5,602 bases of DNA, taken from positions 1 to 5,602 of the forward strand of contig JANLID010000143.1 in NCBI GenBank assembly GCA_024654105.1, read 5' to 3'. Each line of letters starts with the position of its first letter. Position 1 is the stretch's first letter. This document shows positions 1 to 5,570 of this stretch, in pieces. A program made the translations under genes and the position numbers. The notes under the pieces were generated by a model. That model had not been told where the DNA came from, searched no databases, and saw only the letters and a list, made by a program, of their open reading frames with translations. This stretch comes from Gallionella sp. (GTDB taxonomy: Bacteria; Pseudomonadota; Gammaproteobacteria; Burkholderiales; Gallionellaceae).

Positions 1-416
1 GGCCTGACCTGAGAGGTATCGTCCACTCGGAAATCAAGCAATACCGACAGCGTTGCGAGCGAGTTTGGATAAGAAAACCCCTCTACCGTCAAATCGCCAG
101 TCCCAAAACCGAAATCTGACGACGAGGCTATCAAAATTCTATCGTCGGTCCCGTCGAAAAGGATGCTGCTGGTAAGTCCTGTTGGGGCCTGAGCGGTGTC
201 GTATTGCGTATTCCCAGCTGGCGTGAGAGTGTGGTTTGAATCTGACTGATCGTCGAATGTCGTTGTCCCATCTGCCGCATTGTCATTAAACGCGAGCAGA
301 GTTACGCTAGCCCACGATGGATCACCGCCAGCAGCCGCATTCCTCGCGCTCGCCTGCATCCCGTTCGCAATCAGGTTCTGCGTCGGGCTCAGTTGAATGC
401 CGCCAGCGATTCTCAT
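1..416 (-). CDS. LamG/concanavalin-like phage structural protein, N-terminal part
   Basis: This reading frame is open from an ATG at 416 to the left edge (138 codons) with no stop, so the C-terminus lies outside the window. Residues 36-60 (WASVTLLAFND, then DGTTTFDDQSDS) and 84-113 (SSILFDGTDDRI, then DFGFGTGDLTVEG) follow the usual order of a LamG-like jellyroll: a first strand, an FDG-x-D-D turn, and an F-GTGD-T-E strand. Such domains occur in phage tail, appendage and capsid-decoration proteins, where they are thought to bind glycans or stabilise the particle. The gene lies 32 bp after the portal stop on the same strand, so it is probably in the late operon. Its own Shine-Dalgarno is weak (GGGG ten bases before the ATG). 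Its start overlaps the stop of a 12-codon ORF, which suggests translational coupling. The fold family is well supported; the exact role in the virion is not known. Confidence 0.8.
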   Translation of the reverse strand, partial: MRIAGGIQLSPTQNLIANGMQASARNAAAGGDPSWASVTLLAFNDNAADGTTTFDDQSDSNHTLTPAGNTQYDTAQAPTGLTSSILFDGTDDRILIASSSDFGFGTGDLTVEGFSYPNSLATLSVLLDFRVDDTSQVR

Positions 417-451
417 GAGTGCTCTACCCCGAAGCAGTGCAGGGCTTTCAT
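413..451 (-). CDS. 12-codon ORF linking portal and LamG genes
   Basis: The ATG at 451 overlaps the portal stop as ATGA. The ORF reads MKALHCFGVEHS, and its TGA at 415-413 overlaps the ATG of the LamG gene (416) in the arrangement ATGA. AGGTGA, a Shine-Dalgarno-like sequence, lies about eight bases before its start, inside the last portal codons. The arrangement would let ribosomes leaving the portal re-initiate twice and so reach a LamG gene with a weak ribosome site. The peptide has no recognisable similarity. It may be only a coupling device, or a chance ORF. No experimental or comparative support is available from this window. Confidence 0.3.
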   Translation of the reverse strand: MKALHCFGVEHS

Positions 452-2790
452 TGAACGCTCACCTGCGCCCCGGTAATTTGGCCTTCGGCGTTCTTTCTGA
501 TCGTACCCAAGGACACCGACTTTGGCCTTTGCATCTCGGCGAGAATCGCCTGCTGCGTGGCCAGAAGTTGCTGCAGGGCATCGGTCATCATCTGGCCCAT
601 CTTCTGCATCCCACCGCCCATCATCTGCATGCCCTCCATCACCTGGGGCATCATCGCGACATCCTTGTAATTCGGGTCCGACGCCAAGCGCATGTCGTCC
701 TCGCGGTCCATGGTTTGCTGCTTCATCTGCATCTCGCGCTCGGTCTTTTGCGACTCTTGTTCGAGTTTCTTCTGTTGGCACTCGCAATCGAATTCTGCCG
801 CGACGCGCTTGATCTCCATTTCTGCCGTGGCTTTTTTTCGCGCCAGTCGCGCCTCTTCCTCAATTTTCCAAGCAGACAGGCGCAATTCCTCTTGGTCGCT
901 TTCGCTCTGAAACCGTAGTTCCGTCATCTTCGCTTCATGCTGGCTTTGAATCTTTGCCACATTGGCAGCTTCGCCAGCCTTGGCTTTCTGCAATTCCTGC
1001 CCCATCAATTGCATCTGCTGCTGCATCTCGGTCACCTTCTGGATGACCGCAGGCGGAATCTGCGGTTGGCCTTCCTCAGGACTCTGTAGTTGCGGCGGAA
1101 GCATGGCTTTGAGCATCCGCACCATTTCCTCGGAGCCGTGAAAGTCCGAGTTTTTCACCGCGAGATAGCGCATCACGGCAGCGGACATCGGATCCTTGGC
1201 GCTGTTGGCCAGTTCGGTCAGAACCGTAACGGCTTCTTGTCTTGCGGTGGCGTAGGATGGGCCGGTGCTGGAGATCACGTCGAAGCGCCCGACTCCAAGG
1301 TTGTAAATCCGCTTCACGCCCTCTGCTGTCCTGATGTCCCTGCTGGATTGCGTCTGTTCCGGGTCTACCGTGATGGAAGAAGCCGTACCGTCCTCACCGA
1401 TGATTCTCAAGACCCTGCGGGTGTCGTAAATTTTAGGGGCGAGGTCAGCAATGATCCGTCCCCCATGCCGTATGGAAAGCGAAAGGTTATCGGGAAAATG
1501 CAGCGTTCCGGTATCGGACTCCTTGGCAAGAGCCAGGATGGCTCTCCCGGATTGCTGACTCTCGGATTCGCCTACTGAGGCCTTGTACATCCCCAGAGCA
1601 CTCTTGACGTTACGCTCCAACGTCGCAAGCATGTTGACCATCGCCACTTCGATGGGGGCTGGCTCCACTCTTTTCGGGGGCGGCAGGAGATTCCCGCCGA
1701 CATCAACGGCCTTGTAGGTGAGAACGGCACGATTATCCTTGTTGGCGCGCTTCCATTCCTCTTCGTGGCCCTCCATCTGGCCTTCGGCGGCAACGAACGG
1801 GGACTTCGGAGCAAGCCCGATCTTCTCGGTGATCGAGGAAATCCAGTAGTTGTATGCCCTCAAACTGTCTTTGGCGGGACGCACCAAGCCCCACATGATC
1901 CGTTTGCCGTCAACAAAGGATTCCTTGCCGACCACTTCGACGATGGGTACGTACTTCCCCGCCCAGTCGCGTTCCTCGAGTATTTCAGCTCCGGTAGCCT
2001 TACACCACTTCACCCGTTGTGATTCGGAGGTGCGCGTTTTCTTTATCGCGGGTCCTTTGCTGTCATGGTCCTGTGCAAATACAGTCTGGCCGTCCTCAAG
2101 AAACAGCAGCTCTCGTTTTTCGTACTCGGTATAGAAATATTCGACCACGGTGATGGTGTTCTCCGTGATCCACGTGGGTTGCTCGCCCAGCCCGTCAAAA
2201 TCCTCCTTGGCTATTTTCGCCTTGGGATACTGACGCTTGAAATCATCCAACTGCACTTGCTCGAACACCCAGCCTTTCTTGGCGTCCGAGCCATCCGGCA
2301 TGATGTGGGACCCCAGATACACGGAAAACGTGTTCGGAATACGCTTGATCAGGATTTCCTGGTCGAAGCTGTCATCAGAGACGTAGTCGGTCGTAATGCG
2401 AAAATACCCAAGACCCACCTGTACGGCGGACTGTCCGGCCGTTTCGTAGGCGACTTGGGCGGTGGAAAGTTCCTCGATATTCCTTGCCAATCCCTGGAAG
2501 ACCTTTGCGGTTTCTATATCGGCCTTGTCGTCCACCGGGCGATACTTGATGGATTTGCGGTTCTGCCGTTCTTCGTTGACGACCTGGGTGACGTATTGGT
2601 TAATCTGGTCAGCGGTCAGACAGGGCCTTGGTCCATTGGGGTCATTTTCCCGGTCGCTCCGGATCTTCGCGTCCCACTGATCCAGGGTCACAAAACGAAG
2701 ATCATCCAGCATGTTCGAGCGCACTTCGGTTTCAGCTTCTATCGCAGCCCTGAGCCCATCACGCAGTTCCTTGAGAAGTGCTTTGCTCAT
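448..2790 (-). CDS. P22-type phage portal protein
   Basis: The product is about 780 aa, close to the 725 aa of P22 gp1. It forms the dodecameric ring at one capsid vertex through which DNA enters and leaves and to which the terminase motor docks. Numbered from the TTG at 2805, the N-terminus carries the P22-portal features: RPCLTADQINQYVTQVVNEERQ (about 60-81), a conserved VGLGYFRI segment (130-137), and IIWGL-like MWGLVRPAKDSLRAYNYW (304-321). SGRAILAL lies at 419-426 and RTAEGVKRIYNLGVGRFDV at 492-510. Residues 588-700 are a long charged Q/E/K helix, expected to form the barrel. A Met-rich stretch follows (718-740). The ATG at 2790 is chosen because it leaves the divergent 2806 gene free. 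A TTG at 2805 would add five residues. Neither start has a good Shine-Dalgarno. The gene follows terL in the late operon but is separated from it by an opposing gene. Confidence 0.9.
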   Translation of the reverse strand: MSKALLKELRDGLRAAIEAETEVRSNMLDDLRFVTLDQWDAKIRSDRENDPNGPRPCLTADQINQYVTQVVNEERQNRKSIKYRPVDDKADIETAKVFQGLARNIEELSTAQVAYETAGQSAVQVGLGYFRITTDYVSDDSFDQEILIKRIPNTFSVYLGSHIMPDGSDAKKGWVFEQVQLDDFKRQYPKAKIAKEDFDGLGEQPTWITENTITVVEYFYTEYEKRELLFLEDGQTVFAQDHDSKGPAIKKTRTSESQRVKWCKATGAEILEERDWAGKYVPIVEVVGKESFVDGKRIMWGLVRPAKDSLRAYNYWISSITEKIGLAPKSPFVAAEGQMEGHEEEWKRANKDNRAVLTYKAVDVGGNLLPPPKRVEPAPIEVAMVNMLATLERNVKSALGMYKASVGESESQQSGRAILALAKESDTGTLHFPDNLSLSIRHGGRIIADLAPKIYDTRRVLRIIGEDGTASSITVDPEQTQSSRDIRTAEGVKRIYNLGVGRFDVISSTGPSYATARQEAVTVLTELANSAKDPMSAAVMRYLAVKNSDFHGSEEMVRMLKAMLPPQLQSPEEGQPQIPPAVIQKVTEMQQQMQLMGQELQKAKAGEAANVAKIQSQHEAKMTELRFQSESDQEELRLSAWKIEEEARLARKKATAEMEIKRVAAEFDCECQQKKLEQESQKTEREMQMKQQTMDREDDMRLASDPNYKDVAMMPQVMEGMQMMGGGMQKMGQMMTDALQQLLATQQAILAEMQRPKSVSLGTIRKNAEGQITGAQVSVQ

Positions 2791-2798
2791 GCTATAAT
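2771..2798 (+). promoter_or_regulatory. Strong sigma-70 promoter of the 2806 gene, predicted leaderless
   Basis: The -35 element TTGAGA (2771-2776, 5 of 6 consensus bases) is followed by a 16-bp spacer and a perfect -10 element TATAAT (2793-2798). Counting from the -10, transcription should start at A2805 or A2806. The ATG of the plus-strand gene begins at 2806, so the leader would be zero or one base. The -35 and most of the spacer lie inside the first codons of the portal gene on the other strand. This is the best promoter in the window. Confidence 0.75.
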
Positions 2799-2805
2799 TT
2801 CGCAA

Positions 2806-3174
2806 ATGGACCGTCGCACTTTCCTTCGAGTCGTCATTTCACTATCGGCCGCCGCGACAGTCCCGGTAACCTTTCTGGTTGATGCAAAAGAGGCGCTTGC
2901 TCCTGATCTTTTGCAAGTAGGCCTGATCAGAGAAACCATCTCTTCCGCTATCGAACCCAATTGTTTGTTAGCGCGTTTTGACGTGCTTATGGGCAGAAAC
3001 GGGATACCCGTAGAACAATTCTCCGTAGATTTCAGGTTAAAGACGCTCGAGGAAGTCGAGTCCAGAAGGCAAGCCGCCAAGGAACTGATCGAACAGGATA
3101 TGGCGGATAACGGCTTTACTTGGCGCGATCTGATACCGCTTCCTGCAATTCCTAGGTACCGTTCTGTGGCGTAA
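2806..3174 (+). CDS. Putative phage cargo (moron) gene: small protein with Tat-type signal
   Basis: This encodes 122 aa. The N-terminus, MDRRTFLRVV, fits the twin-arginine pattern (RR-x-F-L-R/K). A hydrophobic stretch follows (about 9-25), then possible signal peptidase sites near VDA (25-27) or KEA (28-30). The mature part would be about 92-95 residues, with one Cys (53) and a charged helix around 79-100 (LEEVESRRQAAKELIEQDM). I do not recognise the family. A reading frame on this strand extends upstream to 2065, but that part is antisense to the portal; the promoter at 2771-2798 and the signal peptide place the true start at 2806. No Shine-Dalgarno is present, as expected for a leaderless mRNA. 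The gene fills the space between the terL stop (1 bp away) and the portal start, and opposes both. Hand-counted GC is about 51% (187 of 369), against about 60% in terL samples. It probably acts in the cell envelope, perhaps in lysogenic conversion or superinfection exclusion; that is inference. Confidence 0.7.
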   Translation: MDRRTFLRVVISLSAAATVPVTFLVDAKEALAPDLLQVGLIRETISSAIEPNCLLARFDVLMGRNGIPVEQFSVDFRLKTLEEVESRRQAAKELIEQDMADNGFTWRDLIPLPAIPRYRSVA

Positions 3175-3175
3175 C

Positions 3176-4729
3176 TCATGCCATCCACGCAACCGACGCA
3201 TTAGATCGTGCCGTAGGCGGGGGGATGTACTCTTCCTTCACTTCCTTCGGCCAGATCAGAGTCAAATCGGGCTCGCAGATGCGCGCCAAAGCATCCAGCA
3301 TGTCATCGTGTATGCCCACCGGGAAGGCCATGTACTCTTCTTCAATGAACGAGTGCACCAGATCCACCGTGCTCTTTTGCCAGTCGGTGACGTGCAGCGT
3401 TTTCGGCAGCCAGATGCGCCCCGCCTCGAACAACGGCAGCAACCGCTTGATGCGGTCCTGCTTGGAGGTCTGACCACCCACTTCGGTGATTTGAAAGCGG
3501 TAGTTCTCCTGTTCCATGCGGGACTGGAAGTGCTCGATGTCACTCATCAAGCCGTACTTTTCGTAGCGCACCTGTTTCGGCTTGTACTTGCGATGCAGCC
3601 AGAACATCCTGTCGCCGCGCTCTTTCAGATTCAGCCGATCGCGCACTTCTGGCACGCAGTAGTAATTGCTGTCCGTGCCAAGACCTACCGCCCAGCCCGC
3701 GGTGTAGTCATTCGATTTCTTTTTCGAGGAGGCCGAATCGAAACATAGATACCAGTTCAGTTGCGCAGCGCTCACACGTGTGTAGTGACGTAACCACTCG
3801 CGCTTGAAGCCCTGCAGTGCGTCCGCCTTCGGGTTCAGGAGAATCTGAGCTGCGTAGGTGTACGGCCCCATGTCGCGGCGCTTCTGAAGGTGCGTCTCAT
3901 CGGGCCAGTACACCGACTCACCATCTTCTGTTCCGCCGGCGCGCCCGGGATGCTCGCGCGCCAGAGCCGTACCGCGATCGATCACCGTGCGGTAAGCGTC
4001 ATTGAAGTGCCAGCGCGTACCGGCGAATCTTTTCAGGCCACCGGGCGTTACCCCAAGGTTGTAGGACTCCTCAAGGCGCTGCATCGTCTTCGCGATCATC
4101 TCGGGTGTGGTTACGCTCGCCTGCACCACGATATCGTCGTAGAGCAGCACCCGGAAGTGCTTCGAGACCGGCTGCCCGTCCACCAGACCCCATGCCTCGA
4201 TCGTCGCCTCGTTCGGGTTGGACTTGCGCCTAACGATGATCCCGTCGTCCTCGCTCCACTTCGGCGCCTGCTTGATGTCTGGCCCCCACAGCACATCGGG
4301 AAACGCCGCGTGCAGCGTCTTGTTTTCCTCAAACTCGCGCATGATCTGGCGCAGGAACGCCTTGGCGATCGGGCGGGTGTGCGAGAACAGTCCAAACGTA
4401 ATGTCCGGGTCGTTCAGGATGTCCTGGATCGTGAGCCCGAAGGTGATAATCGAGCTTTTGAAATGCTCACGCGCCCACAGGTCCAGATACCCGTTCGGCG
4501 CCGCTTCGACCTCGCGACAGCGCGCGTAGGCGAACTCATTCAGCATGTCGGCGCGCTTGCAAACCCGCGCGAGCAGATAAAACAGGTCCGCGCATACGAG
4601 CAGGCGCACCACCTGATTCATTTTTTTCGCGCGCTCGCCCCAGGATTCGAGCTCGCCCCAGATTTCGAGTGTTTCGGCGAGCGTTGCGGCGCGAAGCCGT
4701 GCAGACAGGCCTGGGGCGGACCCGCTCAT
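3176..4729 (-). CDS. terL: Terminase large subunit (packaging ATPase and nuclease)
   Basis: This 517-aa protein is the DNA-packaging motor: an ATPase that pumps DNA through the portal and a nuclease that cuts the concatemer. The phosphate-binding loop is of the degenerate type, R87-E-H-F-K91-S-S, followed by IITFGLTIQDIL. A Walker B-like RVLLYDD ends in D198-D199. GTRWHFND (237-244) fits the coupling motif. The RNase H-like nuclease shows D331 (CFDSASS), E390 (RYEKYG) and a C-terminal HDDMLDAL (474-481) that supplies the last acidic residues. Length is normal for the family. The ATG overlaps the terS stop (ATGA), and GGGGAG sits two bases before it, so the start is secure and coupled to terS. 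The 3' end meets the opposing 2806 gene with one base between them. Neither ATPase nor nuclease motifs show disruption, so the protein looks functional. Confidence 0.93.
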   Translation of the reverse strand: MSGSAPGLSARLRAATLAETLEIWGELESWGERAKKMNQVVRLLVCADLFYLLARVCKRADMLNEFAYARCREVEAAPNGYLDLWAREHFKSSIITFGLTIQDILNDPDITFGLFSHTRPIAKAFLRQIMREFEENKTLHAAFPDVLWGPDIKQAPKWSEDDGIIVRRKSNPNEATIEAWGLVDGQPVSKHFRVLLYDDIVVQASVTTPEMIAKTMQRLEESYNLGVTPGGLKRFAGTRWHFNDAYRTVIDRGTALAREHPGRAGGTEDGESVYWPDETHLQKRRDMGPYTYAAQILLNPKADALQGFKREWLRHYTRVSAAQLNWYLCFDSASSKKKSNDYTAGWAVGLGTDSNYYCVPEVRDRLNLKERGDRMFWLHRKYKPKQVRYEKYGLMSDIEHFQSRMEQENYRFQITEVGGQTSKQDRIKRLLPLFEAGRIWLPKTLHVTDWQKSTVDLVHSFIEEEYMAFPVGIHDDMLDALARICEPDLTLIWPKEVKEEYIPPPTARSNASVAWMA

Positions 4730-5313
4730 ATCTCCCCGTCCCAGGGCGCTGCCGACTCAGGCGAACGGATGCTGACCGGGTCATCCGCAATGGAGTCCTG
4801 AGCCGGCGCGCATCCGATCTGAGCCAGAACCGTCAACTCGGGCGTCACGTCGATTTCGCGCGGCCTCTGCCCACTCAGGCGCGCGGCGAGCGCCAGCAAA
4901 TCCGCATCGAACACAATCACCATGCTCCCCGGCACCGAATTATCGGAGCGCCCATAACGTTCCGGGTGCCACGCCTTCGCCGCATTCACCCGGGCCGTGA
5001 TGCGCAGCCGATCGCGCTTCTCGTCCGGGTAGACCTCCGACCCATCCGGCAGCTTCACCGGCACCACCCCGTCAGCAATCGGGATGATCTCCTGAGCGCG
5101 CAACTCACCATGCACCTCAAGCGCCCGCTCGTAGCGCTCCCGGTAGTGCGCCTCAACCCACGTCCCCAGCACCCCAGGCACCACGCAATATTCCTCGGCA
5201 ATCCCCGCCAGCCGCCCCCCACTCGCCACACGGTCGAAAACACCGTCCCACCACTCGGCGTCCATTTCCGCGAGGATCTGGCGCGAGCGACGGGTCAGAG
5301 GCTGGCCAGCCAC
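4726..5313 (-). CDS. terS: Terminase small subunit, Sf6 gp1-like
   Basis: TerS recognises the packaging start site on phage DNA, oligomerises into a ring, and controls TerL. From the GTG at 5313 the protein is 195 aa, longer than the 140 aa of Sf6 gp1. Residues about 23-56 (DGVFDRVASGGRLAGIAEEY, then VPGVLGTWV) fit a helix-turn-helix. ERYERALEVHGELRAQEIIPIAD (59-81) and ARVNAAKAWHPERYG (107-121) match the oligomerisation helices of the Sf6 type, which end in a similar 'A-x-M-N-P-R-K-Y-G' pattern. A Gly/Pro break and a C-terminal tail (130-195) follow. The start is uncertain. GTG 5313 has AGGTGA four bases upstream; ATG 5265 would give 179 aa with little ribosome signal; a stronger Shine-Dalgarno lies further upstream but opens a different frame (5338). 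The in-frame extension to 5490 reads like non-coding sequence. GC is high, 65-72% in two 60-base samples. Confidence 0.82.
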   Translation of the reverse strand: MAGQPLTRRSRQILAEMDAEWWDGVFDRVASGGRLAGIAEEYCVVPGVLGTWVEAHYRERYERALEVHGELRAQEIIPIADGVVPVKLPDGSEVYPDEKRDRLRITARVNAAKAWHPERYGRSDNSVPGSMVIVFDADLLALAARLSGQRPREIDVTPELTVLAQIGCAPAQDSIADDPVSIRSPESAAPWDGEI

Positions 5314-5317
5314 CTCG

Positions 5318-5338
5318 TCACCTGTAGGACTGTCCCAT
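5318..5338 (-). other. Six-codon leader ORF before terS
   Basis: An ATG at 5338 opens MGQSYR and stops at TGA 5320-5318, four bases before the terS GTG. It is preceded by the best Shine-Dalgarno in this region (AAGGAGA, two bases before the ATG). It could be a short leader that feeds ribosomes to terS. It could also be the real 5' end of terS, reached by a +1 shift at AGG-TGA-C, or the trace of a one-base sequence error. Confidence 0.35.
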
Positions 5339-5340
5339 GC

Positions 5341-5347
5341 TCTCCTT
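5341..5347 (-). promoter_or_regulatory. Shine-Dalgarno AAGGAGA upstream of terS
   Basis: On the minus strand AAGGAGA is followed by GC and then ATG (5338). It is a near-consensus ribosome site, better than those of the other genes here. It overlaps TATAAG (5350-5345), which with TTGTAT (5373-5368, 17-bp spacer) could be read as a weak promoter. The -35 matches only 3 of 6 bases, so I favour the ribosome-site reading. Confidence 0.55.
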
Positions 5348-5354
5348 ATACACA

Positions 5355-5392
5355 GTACCACGTAGCAATACAACTTCACTACGTGGCGGTAC
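5355..5392 (-). repeat. Inverted repeat / stem-loop upstream of terS
   Basis: CCACGTAG (5358-5365) and CTACGTGG (5379-5386) are perfect complements around a 13-base loop. An outer GTAC/GTAC pair (5355-5358 with 5389-5392) extends the stem to about 11 bp with a small asymmetric bulge. It ends seven bases before the Shine-Dalgarno. There is no U-run after it, so it is not an intrinsic terminator. It may be a protein-binding operator or an RNA structure controlling terS translation. Confidence 0.55.
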
Positions 5393-5465
5393 GGCCTCAG
5401 AGACCGCAGGAAGCCCATCGACAGGCTGGGCCTACCAAAAAAAAATTTGCGGAGCGCGAAAGGAA

Positions 5466-5525
5466 AAAGGATGGGGACCCCTTCGACCACCCGGGGCCTC
5501 GATCGGCGGAAAGGATGGCCACCCC
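5466..5525. repeat. Pair of imperfect 16-bp direct repeats
   Basis: AAAGGATGGGGACCCC begins at 5466 and AAAGGATGGCCACCCC at 5510. They are identical except for the central two bases, and their starts are 44 bp apart. Each centre is partly palindromic (GGGGACCCC and TGGCCA). They lie in non-coding DNA upstream of terS. A regulatory or packaging-site role is possible but unproven. Confidence 0.4.
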
Positions 5526-5570
5526 TCTCGCCAGGGCTGGACCTCGACCTGTCGAATGCGATTTAACAGA

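Noticed and set aside
2065..2805. Plus-strand open frame continuing upstream of the 2806 gene
   Set aside because: It is antisense to the well-supported portal gene. The signal peptide and promoter show that only the part from 2806 is real.
2787..3188. Minus-strand 133-aa frame across the terL-portal gap
   Set aside because: Its translation is Ser/Thr-rich and low in complexity, with no domain. The opposite strand has a promoter and a coherent signal peptide, so this is the shadow.
3890..4801. Plus-strand 303-aa frame opposite terL and terS
   Set aside because: It is His/Arg-rich and typical of the antisense of GC-rich genes, and it conflicts with a terL whose motifs are all intact.
5345..5373. 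TTGTAT-N17-TATAAG as a terS promoter
   Set aside because: The -35 matches 3 of 6 bases and the -10 overlaps a near-perfect Shine-Dalgarno, which explains it better.
5413..5432. GCCCA...TGGGC hairpin next to the A-tract
   Set aside because: The stem is five pairs with a nine-base loop, and A residues (not T) follow it on the plus strand, so it is not a terminator.
5437..5461. Possible minus-strand terminator: TTTcGCG-CTC-CGCAAA followed by a T run
   Set aside because: The stem is only six pairs, three of them A-T, with a bulge, and no gene is seen that it would end. It could still be a weak terminator for a transcript entering from the right.
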